NCBI GenBank assembly: GCA_023448955.1
Contig: JAEXJU010000006.1
Coordinates: 1 to 19,285, forward strand
Source of the DNA: Bacteroidota bacterium
Lineage (GTDB): Bacteria > Bacteroidota > Bacteroidia > Flavobacteriales > Weeksellaceae
Direction: 5' to 3'
DNA length: 19,285 nucleotides
In this document: in pieces, positions 1 to 7,184 of the stretch
Numbering within the stretch: position 1 is the first letter of the stretch
Layout: every line of letters begins with the position of its first letter
Position numbers and translations under genes: made by a program
Notes under the pieces: model-generated
The model's database searches: none
Told to the model about the DNA's origin: nothing
Seen by the model: only the letters and a program-made list of their open reading frames with translations

Positions 1-1135
1 GGTTTCATTTCTGGCAGGGATTCTCTTTCTGTTTTCCAATAATGTGATCCCGGATTTCCAGAGGAAGGCCAAAAATATGATGTTCAATATCATTTCATCC
101 AAGCCGGCGATCAATTTTACTCCAGGCGTTTTTATAGACCAGATCTCGGGATACTCGGTAAAATTTGATAAAATCTATGGCGAGAAAGGTGAAAAACTGG
201 AAGGTGTTTTCCTTCATAAAAATGCAAGCTCTTATGATGACCAGCAAACCATCATAGCCAAAAGTGGTAAGTTTGCACCAGCTGTAGACCGCAATTATCT
301 GAAGCTAATTCTTTATAACGGTTATGTTTTTACTGATGATGTTTCCAACAAAAATTATAATGAAAGACTGAAACAGCCAAATCAGTCTGTAAAATTTGAT
401 AGTCTTGTAAACCATTTTGACATCAGCGAACTCATTAATAATGCTATAGAACAAGAAAAAATCACGGATGATTACCGTTTTCAGACTTACGGCGAAGTTC
501 AGGAAACGTTGGAGAAGAACAGAAAAGGCAATATCGCCACGCTTAACTCCATTGCAACTCCCGTTATCTCACAGACTAATAATTATGTAGAATATATTGA
601 TAAAACCAAAACTAAGGATAAAATTACTCAGCCTTACAAAATCGATACGCTGAAAAAGGATAAAAAACTGGAGGTTCTTTGGGGCGCCTATAACAAAATC
701 GAGGCTCTGAAATCTACCGTAGATTCTAACGAAACAGGAATCAGAGATACCATAAAGCAGCATAATAAAATAGTAATGTATCAGCAGCGAATTATTTCTT
801 ATTCTTTTACCTGCATTATATTTTTCCTCATTGGTGCCAGTTTGGGATCTATTATCAGAAAAGGAGGAATGGGATTGCCTGTAATTATTGCCATTGTTAT
901 TTTCATTATTTTCTATGTGCTCAATCTTTCGATGGAAAACCTGGCCTGGAAAGGCGCAATGAATCCTTATCTTGCGACCTGGATTCCGAATATGGCTTTG
1001 TTTCCATTCAGTATCTGGCTAACTTATAAAGCTCTGACAGACTCTCAGCTTTTTGATATCGAAAAATACCGGGCTCTTTTCAAACCACTTATAGAAAAGT
1101 TTTCCAAACCAAAAGAACACCAACGTTATCAATAA
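1..1135 (+). CDS. LptF/LptG (YjgP/YjgQ) family permease, 3' part
   Basis: The reading frame is open from the left edge (first full codon at base 2), so the 5' end lies outside the window; the GTG at 44 is internal. About 378 codons are visible. Layout: the tail of a transmembrane helix (about residues 1-15), a long soluble segment (about 20-265) that would be the periplasmic beta-jellyroll domain, then three hydrophobic helices (roughly 275-355) and a short cytoplasmic tail. This helix-jellyroll-helices plan, plus sequence such as FSNNVIPDFQRKA and PGVFIDQISGYSV, fits the YjgP/YjgQ permeases of the LptBFG lipopolysaccharide-export ABC transporter. Flavobacterial members are usually a little under 500 residues, so roughly 100 are missing. 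LptF and LptG cannot be told apart here. The gene ends at a hairpin shared with the convergent CinA-like gene. Confidence 0.85.
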   Translation, partial: VSFLAGILFLFSNNVIPDFQRKAKNMMFNIISSKPAINFTPGVFIDQISGYSVKFDKIYGEKGEKLEGVFLHKNASSYDDQQTIIAKSGKFAPAVDRNYLKLILYNGYVFTDDVSNKNYNERLKQPNQSVKFDSLVNHFDISELINNAIEQEKITDDYRFQTYGEVQETLEKNRKGNIATLNSIATPVISQTNNYVEYIDKTKTKDKITQPYKIDTLKKDKKLEVLWGAYNKIEALKSTVDSNETGIRDTIKQHNKIVMYQQRIISYSFTCIIFFLIGASLGSIIRKGGMGLPVIIAIVIFIIFYVLNLSMENLAWKGAMNPYLATWIPNMALFPFSIWLTYKALTDSQLFDIEKYRALFKPLIEKFSKPKEHQRYQ

Positions 1136-1144
1136 AATACAAAA

Positions 1145-1168
1145 AAACCTCTGCATACACAGAGGTTT
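1145..1168. terminator. Bidirectional intrinsic terminator between lptG-like and cinA-like genes
   Basis: A perfect 9-bp stem AAACCTCTG / CAGAGGTTT encloses the 6-nt loop CATACA. It sits 10 bases after one stop codon and about 20 from the convergent one. A run of seven A precedes it on the plus strand, giving a T run for minus-strand transcripts, and TTTATTATTT follows for plus-strand transcripts. Both sides therefore look like a Rho-independent terminator. Confidence 0.8.
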
Positions 1169-1187
1169 ATTATTTATAGATCACTTA

Positions 1188-1694
1188 TTAAATGCTAACC
1201 TGCAAAAGATTCTTTTTAACTTCGCATCTCAGGTTGCTAAGAATACATTCGGCAAAATAATTCTGAGCGTCTATTGCTTTAGTGAGCGGGTGAAGCTCAA
1301 TTTTATCCGAAAGGATTACTTCCCCTCTGTAAGCGATACTGTAATAGGCAAAAATTTCATACTTAGACTCTGCAACAGGTACAGCATATCCAGTAGTTGC
1401 AATAGCCCACTCTGTTCCGAATTTTTCGGATACGCTAATAGCCATTTGTTCTGTTATCTCCTCGGATACGCAATTGGCCGATCTGGCTTTTTCAGCGTCG
1501 AGACTAAAATGTCTGATTTTTTCATCATTGGTAAAAGCAGTAATTCCTCCGCTAAAAAATTCCGTTGCATCCGGCATCTGTGAAAATGCCAATTGTACAA
1601 ATCCTGAAGTCACTGTTTCAGCAATAGCGATCTTTTCATTTCTGTCGATAAGATAGTGACTGATTTTATCTAATAAAATTTTAGGAAATTCCAT
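1188..1694 (-). CDS. CinA C-terminal domain family protein (PncC/nicotinamide-nucleotide-amidase-like)
   Basis: About 168 residues covering a stand-alone CinA C-terminal domain, the fold of PncC, which deamidates nicotinamide mononucleotide in pyridine nucleotide recycling. Visible family elements are AIAETVTSGF (about residues 22-32), FFSGGITAFTNDEK, a VSEEITEQMA segment and ATTGYA near the C-terminus. The usual AESxTGG motif reads AETVTSG here: Ser becomes Thr and the first Gly becomes Ser. Amidase activity is therefore uncertain. I chose the ATG at 1694 because the protein then starts just before the domain; a GTG at 1739 would add 15 residues that do not look domain-like. Neither start has a clear ribosome site. 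Two inverted repeats lie in the gap upstream. Confidence 0.75.
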   Translation of the reverse strand: MEFPKILLDKISHYLIDRNEKIAIAETVTSGFVQLAFSQMPDATEFFSGGITAFTNDEKIRHFSLDAEKARSANCVSEEITEQMAISVSEKFGTEWAIATTGYAVPVAESKYEIFAYYSIAYRGEVILSDKIELHPLTKAIDAQNYFAECILSNLRCEVKKNLLQVSI

Positions 1695-1811
1695 AAGTTC
1701 TGTTGGGTGTTTAATCAAGTATTGTTTTGTTAAACTCACCTTAACAAATGTTCTGCCATATATTATGTTAAATTAAAACATTAACATTTTTTTTATTCTG
1801 AAACACTATCT

Positions 1812-1824
1812 TGTGGTTACCACA
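1812..1824. promoter_or_regulatory. 13-bp perfect palindrome, possible operator
   Basis: TGTGGT T ACCACA is a perfect 6+6 inverted repeat around one central base in otherwise AT-rich DNA. Its size and symmetry suit a dimeric regulator such as a small helix-turn-helix protein. No regulator gene is nearby, and no perfect promoter was identified to relate it to. Confidence 0.3.
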
Positions 1825-1898
1825 TCACTATTATTCAGTTGAATTATATACGAATAAAATAAAATTTGATTTTACCTTACTAAAGTTAATATAAGAGT

Positions 1899-1925
1899 TC
1901 CGGACAAGTTTATATATTGCCCGGA
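1899..1925. repeat. Imperfect inverted repeat / hairpin in the divergent gap
   Basis: TCCGG and CCGGA arms, extended by CAA/TTG after one A·C mismatch, enclose a 9-nt AT loop (1908-1916). It could be a hairpin in a transcript or a protein site. There is no T tract directly after it, so it is not an ordinary terminator. Confidence 0.35.
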
Positions 1926-2156
1926 TAATCGAAATATTATTTTTTATCTTGAGTACATTCAAAATCTAACACTTCCTTGTTTTTTTTGTGATAAAATTAA
2001 TAAGTTTAAATGTCTCTTATCCAGAATTCAGATTAAATATAAATCACTATTAAAAGACTTGGTACTATTAAACATCAATTCTTTTTTATTGAAAAATGAC
2101 AAAATTTTATCAACTTAAGTCCTAACTGAGTATCTTAGATTATTAAAAATTTGAAT

Positions 2157-2702
2157 ATGAGAAAAAGTGTGATTCTACTTTGCTCTGTTGTTTTACTGCA
2201 ATCTTGTATTGTCTCAACCGCTGCAAAAGCTGTAAAAGGAGTTGCTAAAGTAGGCTATAAAGCTATAAAAGGAACAGTAAATGGTGTGAGCTGGGCAGTG
2301 AGCAAAGCCAGCGGAAAAATTGATGAAGACCGTATTGACGGAACCTGGAAAATTGTGGGTGCGTACAAAGGTTCATTTGAAGATCTTACCAACGATCAGA
2401 ATCCGGAAACATCTTTCAGTTCAGATTGTTCGGGAGGTTTTGACCAGATTGTTTTTAAGTCCAACAGATCGAAATATAAACCTGTCCATTGCAGCAGCGA
2501 AGATGAAGATTGGCAAAAATACAGTTTTGAATTCGGGAAAAATCCGTTTACTAAAGAAAAGGAAAATTACCTCGAATTCAATTCTAGTAATTACATTTCT
2601 GTGATTGATGTTAATAGCAAAACGATGGTTCTGGAAGGTAATCTGATGCCAAAACTTTCTTTTTCCGGGACTAAATTATATCTTCTGGAAAAGGTAAAAT
2701 AA
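2157..2702 (+). CDS. Small secreted lipoprotein of unknown function (lipocalin-like possible)
   Basis: 181 residues. The N-terminus is a lipoprotein signal: charged MRK, a hydrophobic core, then the lipobox LQSC with the lipidated Cys at residue 17. Next comes a Gly/Ala/Lys-rich stretch (about residues 22-52) with a loose repeat of the form AVKGVAKVGYKAIKGTV. A beta-rich domain follows, opening with IDGTWKIVG. The G-x-W arrangement and length recall small lipocalin-like lipoproteins, but this is weak. Four further Cys are not obligatory family residues that I recognise. I prefer the ATG at 2157 over the in-frame TTG at 2151, because the charged signal-peptide start follows the ATG directly. 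It is a single-gene unit ended by a strong hairpin. Confidence 0.75.
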   Translation: MRKSVILLCSVVLLQSCIVSTAAKAVKGVAKVGYKAIKGTVNGVSWAVSKASGKIDEDRIDGTWKIVGAYKGSFEDLTNDQNPETSFSSDCSGGFDQIVFKSNRSKYKPVHCSSEDEDWQKYSFEFGKNPFTKEKENYLEFNSSNYISVIDVNSKTMVLEGNLMPKLSFSGTKLYLLEKVK

Positions 2703-2703
2703 A

Positions 2704-2728
2704 AAAAGCGTTGATAATCAACGCTTTT
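2704..2728. terminator. Bidirectional intrinsic terminator (lipoprotein gene / tRNA-Ser)
   Basis: AAAAGCGTTG / CAACGCTTTT is a perfect 10-bp stem with a 5-nt ATAAT loop, starting one base after the lipoprotein stop codon and ending eight bases before the tRNA 3' end on the other strand. A and T tracts on both sides allow it to work in both directions. Confidence 0.85.
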
Positions 2729-2735
2729 AAAAATG

Positions 2736-2822
2736 CAGAGAGGAAGGGATTCGAACCCTCGATACAGTTACCCGTATACTACCTTTCCAGGGTAGCTCCT
2801 TCAACCACTCGGACACCTCTCT
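2736..2822 (-). tRNA. tRNA-Ser (anticodon GGA)
   Basis: 87 nt on the minus strand, without an encoded full CCA. The acceptor stem AGAGAGG/CCTCTCT is perfect, with discriminator G at 2736. The anticodon arm is CTACC-CTGGAAA-GGTAG, placing GGA at 2788-2786, which reads UCC and UCU serine codons. A long variable arm follows, as expected of a class II tRNA, then the T-arm GAGGG-TTCGAAT-CCCTT. A near-ideal promoter lies just upstream and a terminator just downstream, so the tRNA appears to be its own transcription unit. Confidence 0.96.
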
Positions 2823-2833
2823 AATTGAGGTTG

Positions 2834-2862
2834 CAAATATAATGAAATATCTGTATTATCAA
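2834..2862 (-). promoter_or_regulatory. Bacteroidetes-type promoter of tRNA-Ser
   Basis: On the minus strand, TTG (2862-2860), an 18-base spacer and TATATTTG (2841-2834) match the Bacteroidetes primary-sigma consensus TTG-N(17-23)-TAnnTTTG. A start about seven bases after the -7 box would fall only a few bases before the mature tRNA 5' end at 2822. The site fills the 44-bp gap after the asparaginase stop codon. Confidence 0.75.
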
Positions 2863-2866
2863 AAGA

Positions 2867-3886
2867 TTATTGAAAGTCTTCTGTAATTTCGCCACAAATA
2901 TTTTCACTGAAGGCCTCATAAAAAGTATTCTTATAATTTGGATTCTTCAAAATATGCATCACTTTAGTTATTGCTGCTTCCGCAGTTATATCCTTTCCGC
3001 TGATGGCGCCCACCTTTGTAAAGATATTACTATTGCTGTATTTCCCAAAACTGATACCTCCGGAAATACATTGGCTGATGACCACAATCTCGATTCCGCG
3101 GTTTCTCAGTTCCTGCAGAACAGATTGAGTTTTATCACTATTGAAAATCGTTCCCGAACCAAAAACCTGAAGAACAATAGCTTCCGGGGTTTTTAATTCA
3201 AGCAAAGACTCGAAGTTCATTCCCGGGAAAATCCTGTAAAACAAGACATTCTCATTAAGATAAGTATCTAATTCGAATTCGCCTTTTGGCGACCAAAGCA
3301 AATCTTTTTCAATGTTAAGATGAACTCCGGACTGCCCTAAAATGGGATAATTTGGACTTTGATAAGCATCGAAAAATTCGGCGGAATATTTTAAACTTCG
3401 GTTACCTCGAATAAGTTTATATTCGAAATAAATTGCGACTTCCTTTATTACTGCTTCATCATTTTCATAATGACTGGCATAATAAAGGCTTGTCAAAAGA
3501 TTTTCCTTGGCATCGGTTCGGAGATCTCCAATCGGTAATTGAGATCCTGTCAGAATCACAGGTTTGCCAAGATTTTTCAGCATAAAGCTTAATGCAGAAG
3601 CGGTGTAAGACATTGTATCCGTTCCGTGAAGAATCAGAAATCCGTCGAAAGCGTCATAATTTTTATGGATCCATTCTGCAATCATCCGCCATTCTTTTGG
3701 TCCCATATCGGAAGAATCCACCGGGTTTTCGAATGGATGAACAGATACCTCACATTCCAGAAGATTCATTTCCGGGATTCTTTTGAAAATAGTGGAAAAA
3801 TCAAAGGGAACAAGACTTCCTGTGGTATAATCTTTTTCCATCCCGATGGTTCCACCGGTGTATATCAGTAGGACTTTTCTTTTCAT
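2867..3886 (-). CDS. ansA: Type I L-asparaginase, cytoplasmic
   Basis: 339 residues, the normal size for AnsA. It hydrolyses L-asparagine to aspartate and ammonia. The first active-site loop is YTGGTIGM with the putative nucleophile Thr13; the second is LHGTDTMSYTASAL, giving the Thr89-Asp90 pair; GNRSLKYSAE supplies a likely active-site Lys166. There is no signal peptide, which points to the low-affinity cytoplasmic type rather than the periplasmic AnsB type. The ATG at 3886 begins MKRKVLLIYTGGT, with the strand and loop directly at the N-terminus as usual. A TACTTTTG -7 box lies at 4025-4018 on the minus strand without a clear TTG partner. If it is used, the roughly 125-nt leader would carry the palindromic element at 3916-4002. 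Confidence 0.92.
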   Translation of the reverse strand: MKRKVLLIYTGGTIGMEKDYTTGSLVPFDFSTIFKRIPEMNLLECEVSVHPFENPVDSSDMGPKEWRMIAEWIHKNYDAFDGFLILHGTDTMSYTASALSFMLKNLGKPVILTGSQLPIGDLRTDAKENLLTSLYYASHYENDEAVIKEVAIYFEYKLIRGNRSLKYSAEFFDAYQSPNYPILGQSGVHLNIEKDLLWSPKGEFELDTYLNENVLFYRIFPGMNFESLLELKTPEAIVLQVFGSGTIFNSDKTQSVLQELRNRGIEIVVISQCISGGISFGKYSNSNIFTKVGAISGKDITAEAAITKVMHILKNPNYKNTFYEAFSENICGEITEDFQ

Positions 3887-3915
3887 AAGAGAATGTTACT
3901 TCTAAGGCAAAAACT

Positions 3916-4002
3916 GCAGCCTACTTCGACTTCGCTCAGTATAAACTTTTTGAGCGGATCCCGATGTAAAATCGGGAGGGAGCGGAAGACGGATTAAGCT
4001 GC
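3916..4002. repeat. 87-bp palindromic REP/MITE-like element
   Basis: The ends are GCAGCCTA (3916-3923) and TAAGCTGC (3995-4002), inverted repeats matching at 7 of 8 bases. The interior is GC-richer than its surroundings and contains a perfect 7-bp hairpin TCCCGAT-GTAAA-ATCGGGA (3959-3977), plus the segments CTTCGACTTCGCTCAG and AGCGGAAGACGGATTAAGC. From memory, similar strings recur between genes in Chryseobacterium and other Bacteroidetes genomes; this was not checked. It has no coding capacity, so any mobilisation would have to come from elsewhere. Confidence 0.55.
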
Positions 4003-4054
4003 CATAAAAACTCTCAACAAAAGTAAAATTTTAATCTGAACCTGGAAAATAAAA

Positions 4055-4078
4055 AATGCCCGTTAAAAAACGAGCATT
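4055..4078 (-). terminator. Probable terminator downstream of serA-like gene
   Basis: Arms AATGC-c-CGTT and AACG-a-GCATT pair with one C·A mismatch around an AAAA loop, 20 bases after the serA-like stop codon. The minus-strand continuation is T-rich, with TTTTTTATTTT just past the stem. It is weaker than the two bidirectional hairpins near the left end. Confidence 0.55.
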
Positions 4079-4098
4079 AATTTTATGTTTAAGTTAAA

Positions 4099-5055
4099 TT
4101 ATTTAACCAAAAGAATACTGGCGATCTGATTTGCCAACTCAGTTCCGATTCTGTCCTGAGCTTCTTCCGTGGCCGCACCAGTGTGAGGTGTAAGGGAAAT
4201 CTTCGGATGTGTCAGAATTTTTTCCGATGGTGTCGGTTCATTCTCAAAAACATCCAAACCTGCAAATGCCAATTTTCCTGAATCTAAAGCCTCGATCAAA
4301 GCTTCCTCATCTATAACACCGCCTCTTGCACAGTTTACGATAGCTGCTCCGGTTTTCATTTTTGCCAATTCCGCTTTGCCGATGATAGGCCCATTTTGAG
4401 CGGGAACGTGAAGGGTAATAAAATCTGCGTGCTGGATCAATTGTTCCAGTGGCTCCGTTTCTATTTCCACATTGATATATTGCTGGTTATAGAAGTCCAC
4501 ACGTACACTTGCTTTCCCGATTCTGGTATCAGAGGCTATCACCTTCATTCCTAATCCAAGCGCTATTCTTGCAACCTCCTGCCCTATTCTTCCGATTCCT
4601 ACAATTCCGATGGTTTTACCTCTCAGTTCGACACCTTTTTCATAGGCTTTCTTCAGCTTTGCAAACTCAGTATTACCTTTCATAGGCATCTGTCTGTTAG
4701 AATCCTGAAGAAATCTGCTTCCCGAAAATAAATGTGCAAAAACCAATTCTGCCACTGATTCCGAAGAAGCTGCAGGTGTATTGATGACGTGTTTTCCTTT
4801 TTCTCTTGCATAAGCCACCTCAATATTGTCCATACCAACTCCACCTCTTCCGATGATTTCCAGGCTTGGACAAGTATCTATCATTTCTTTTGTCACTTTA
4901 GTGGCACTTCTTACAAGCAGAACTTTAACTTGATTTTCGTTGATGTAAGTGATTAGATTTTCCTGAGGTACTTTATTTGTAATCACCTCGAAACCGTTAT
5001 TTTTTAGCGCATCTATTCCGGACTGCGTCAGTCCGTCATTAGCAAGTACTTTCAT
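4099..5055 (-). CDS. serA: D-3-phosphoglycerate dehydrogenase (short type)
   Basis: 318 residues of the D-2-hydroxyacid dehydrogenase family. The expected role is NAD-dependent oxidation of 3-phosphoglycerate to 3-phosphohydroxypyruvate, the first step of serine synthesis. Visible are IGRGGVGMDNID-like sequence (68-77), the Rossmann motif GIGRIG (153-158), and the catalytic set Arg244 (NCARGGVID), Glu273 (VFENEP) and His291 (TPHTGAA). The protein stops after the second substrate-domain segment, so it lacks the ACT and intervening domains that mediate serine feedback in longer SerA enzymes. Another 2-hydroxyacid substrate cannot be excluded from sequence alone. The 98-bp spacer separating it from the upstream HAD gene is full of 7-base repeats. 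Confidence 0.85.
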   Translation of the reverse strand: MKVLANDGLTQSGIDALKNNGFEVITNKVPQENLITYINENQVKVLLVRSATKVTKEMIDTCPSLEIIGRGGVGMDNIEVAYAREKGKHVINTPAASSESVAELVFAHLFSGSRFLQDSNRQMPMKGNTEFAKLKKAYEKGVELRGKTIGIVGIGRIGQEVARIALGLGMKVIASDTRIGKASVRVDFYNQQYINVEIETEPLEQLIQHADFITLHVPAQNGPIIGKAELAKMKTGAAIVNCARGGVIDEEALIEALDSGKLAFAGLDVFENEPTPSEKILTHPKISLTPHTGAATEEAQDRIGTELANQIASILLVK

Positions 5056-5063
5056 ATTTTTTA

Positions 5064-5147
5064 TAGTTGATGATTGATAGATGATAAATAATTATTAAAT
5101 CCAATTGATTCTCAATGAAATCATTAATCACTTATCATTGATCATTA
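5064..5147. repeat. Inverted pair of 7-base tandem repeat blocks in the serA leader
   Basis: On the plus strand, 5064-5084 reads as three heptads ending TGA (TAGTTGA, TGATTGA, TAGATGA) and 5120-5147 reads as four heptads ATCATTA, ATCACTT, ATCATTG, ATCATTA. The blocks are roughly reverse complements of each other, so the serA leader RNA could fold into a long imperfect hairpin. Confidence 0.6.
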
Positions 5148-5153
5148 ATGTTA

Positions 5154-5555
5154 TTAATCTCGGAAAACTTCTATGGTTACTTGTTTTTCCACCATATCCG
5201 TAAATTTCCCTTTATATCTAGTTGCTTTTACCAAGTGATTATCAATCCAGTGATAATTTCCTCCTCGTGGTTTTCCAAGTAAAACACTGTGATATTTGAA
5301 GCCGTGCTTGTTTAGCCAAGTTTCGGTTATTTCTCTTAGATCCTCTGTTCTGGAGGTAAAGAAACATATCTGGTGACCTTCATCATACCATTTGTTTATT
5401 GTTTCCAGTGCGTCCGGAAACGGCTCGCAGGTAATCATTCTTTCCGGTTCTTCATTCGGGACATCATCCGTAATGGTTCCATCGATATCAATTAAATAGT
5501 TTTTAATATCGCCTTTCAGCATCGGACTAAGATGTTCAATATATTCTAATTCCAT
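5154..5555 (-). CDS. Small HAD-superfamily phosphatase-like hydrolase
   Basis: 133 residues. HAD motif I is YLIDIDGTIT, with nucleophile Asp23 and general acid Asp25; motif II is FFTSRTED (Thr67/Ser68); motif III is Lys95 in GKPRGG; and motif IV is the reduced YHWIDNH with Asp105. The minimal size and small cap resemble C0-type HAD phosphatases linked to sugar or capsule metabolism. The substrate is unknown. It lies upstream of serA on the same strand, which raises the untested idea of a phosphoserine- or sugar-phosphate-related role. The ATG at 5555 gives MELEYIEHLS, and a good promoter ends about 20 bases upstream. Automatic labels such as phosphoheptose isomerase would not fit these motifs. 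Confidence 0.75.
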   Translation of the reverse strand: MELEYIEHLSPMLKGDIKNYLIDIDGTITDDVPNEEPERMITCEPFPDALETINKWYDEGHQICFFTSRTEDLREITETWLNKHGFKYHSVLLGKPRGGNYHWIDNHLVKATRYKGKFTDMVEKQVTIEVFRD

Positions 5556-5574
5556 CGTTACAAAATTAAGTCTG

Positions 5575-5605
5575 CAAAATTAAAGATTTCTACTCTAACA
5601 CACAA
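5575..5605 (-). promoter_or_regulatory. Promoter of the HAD-serA unit
   Basis: The minus strand shows TTG (5605-5603), 20 bases, then TAATTTTG (5582-5575), a full match to TTG-N(17-23)-TAnnTTTG. A start seven or so bases later leaves a leader of about 15 nt before the ATG at 5555. A second TAATTTTG (5568-5561) lies too close to the start codon to serve a normal leader. Confidence 0.6.
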
Positions 5606-5783
5606 ATCATTACCAAAAGCTTAACAAAAGCTTCATTTTATAGAAAATTATTAAGAAAATTTTACTTTTATTTTTACCATAATAACAGGTTAAACTAAAA
5701 ATTTTCAGTTTGAGATGATTATTAGAAAAATCACTAAGAAAAAATATGTTTAGATTTTATATATTTGGTTACAAAGAAAAACT

Positions 5784-7184
5784 ATGGAGAAAAAACTCAA
5801 ACTCTGGGACGCCGTGATGATCGTAATGGGCTCGATGATAGGAAGCGGGATTTTTATTGTGAGTGCGGATATTATGAGGAATCTTGGTTCCGGCTACTGG
5901 ATGGTGGTGGTGTGGCTAATCACTGCAATTTTAACCGTTGCTGGTGCTATTAGCTATGGTGAATTATCTGCCATTTTCCCAAAAGCCGGCGGACAATACA
6001 CTTATATCACGGAAATTTTTGGAAAGAAAATGGGATTTCTCTACGGTTGGGGTATGTTTACAGTGATACAGACCGGGACAATCGCTGCGGTTGCTGTGGC
6101 ATTTGGGAAATTTACGGCTTATCTGGTTCCGTCACTTAATGATGCGGCTCCTATTTTCCAAAGTGGTGAGTTTAAGATTACCTGGATTCAGATTCTGGCG
6201 ATTGTTGTGATTCTGTTTCTGACTTTTGTTAATACGAAAGGCGTTCAGTTTGGTAAGATTTTACAGAATGTTTTTACATCCTCCAAAATTATTGCACTTT
6301 TGGGTTTGATTATCTTAGGATTTGTTTTGATTTCTCAATCCAACTGGAGTTCTAATATGAGTTTTGGTTGGGACGCATTCCAAAACCTGAAACAAACCGA
6401 ATGGAAAAGTATTTCCGGAGCGACTGTTTTGGGCGGAATTGCTGCTGCTATGGTAGGTTCTGTTTTTAGTTCTGTAGCTTGGGAAAATGTAACTTTCATT
6501 TCCGGCGAAATCGAGAATCCGAAAAAGAATGTTGTCAAAGCAATGATTCTTGGAACTTCTGCCGTGATGATTCTTTATCTTCTAGTGAATTTTGTTTACC
6601 TCAATGCACTCGACAGAGATTCTATTGCTTTTGCTGCGAATGATCGGGTTGCAGTTTCAGCAGCCGAAAAAATGTTCGGAAATGCCGGAACCATTATCAT
6701 TGCGATTCTTGTAATGATCTCAACTTTTGGCTGTGTAAATGGAATTGTCTTGGCCGGCGCAAGAGTTTTTCAGACGATGGCAAAAGACGGATTGTTCCTA
6801 AAATCTGCCATTGAAAATAACCAAAACGGCGTTCCCGAAAAATCACTTTGGATGCAGGGAATCTGGGCTAGTTTGCTTTGTCTGAGCGGACAATACGGAA
6901 ATCTTTTGGATATGGTTTCCTTCGTGATTGTTTTGTTTTATATGCTTACGGTTTTTGGTGTCATCTACCTCAGAATCAAAAAACCTGAATTGGAAAGAGG
7001 TTACAAAACATTTCTTTATCCGTTCACACCGATTCTTTACCTCACGATTGGAACCGCTTTCTGTATTTTATTGTTGATTTATAAACCAGATTATACTTTG
7101 CCTGGATTAGGATTGATTTTGCTTGGGTTGCCGGTTTATTTTTTTATTGATAGGAAAAGTAGCAATTATGAAAATGAAAACTAA
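5784..7184 (+). CDS. APC-superfamily amino-acid permease
   Basis: 466 residues with about 12 strongly hydrophobic segments spread over the length, the standard layout of the amino acid-polyamine-organocation superfamily. The N-terminus KLWDAVMIVMGSMIGSGIFIV carries the unwound-helix GSGIF motif that binds the amino-acid carboxylate. ISYGELSAIFPKAGGQYTYI corresponds to the conserved helix 2/loop region. Sequence and length are closest to L-type-like (LAT/YkbA-like) transporters; the substrate cannot be read from sequence. The ATG at 5784 lies directly before the first conserved segment. A perfect TATATTTG -7 box (5760-5767) lies 16 bases upstream but lacks a TTG at the right distance. The 3' end overlaps the next gene by 17 bases. 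Confidence 0.88.
   Translation: MEKKLKLWDAVMIVMGSMIGSGIFIVSADIMRNLGSGYWMVVVWLITAILTVAGAISYGELSAIFPKAGGQYTYITEIFGKKMGFLYGWGMFTVIQTGTIAAVAVAFGKFTAYLVPSLNDAAPIFQSGEFKITWIQILAIVVILFLTFVNTKGVQFGKILQNVFTSSKIIALLGLIILGFVLISQSNWSSNMSFGWDAFQNLKQTEWKSISGATVLGGIAAAMVGSVFSSVAWENVTFISGEIENPKKNVVKAMILGTSAVMILYLLVNFVYLNALDRDSIAFAANDRVAVSAAEKMFGNAGTIIIAILVMISTFGCVNGIVLAGARVFQTMAKDGLFLKSAIENNQNGVPEKSLWMQGIWASLLCLSGQYGNLLDMVSFVIVLFYMLTVFGVIYLRIKKPELERGYKTFLYPFTPILYLTIGTAFCILLLIYKPDYTLPGLGLILLGLPVYFFIDRKSSNYENEN

Larger units (their letters stand above)
1695..2156. other. Long AT-rich divergent intergenic region
   Basis: No convincing gene is seen in about 460 bases between the divergent cinA-like and lipoprotein genes. 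The stretch must hold both promoters, but no perfect TTG-N(17-23)-TAnnTTTG pair was found; TATCTTAG at about 2131 is a near match to the -7 box for the lipoprotein gene. It contains two inverted repeats: TGTGGT-T-ACCACA at 1812-1824 and TCCGGaCAA-N9-TTGcCCGGA at 1899-1925. Confidence 0.6.

Noticed and set aside
2870..3871. Plus-strand open frames opposite the asparaginase gene
   Set aside because: They are antisense shadows with Cys/Ser/Phe-rich unlikely proteins and no start context; asparaginase motifs on the minus strand are decisive.
7123..7167. Earlier start for the TIMP-like protein at 7123
   Set aside because: The 15 extra codons read permease sequence in another frame and would precede a complete signal peptide.
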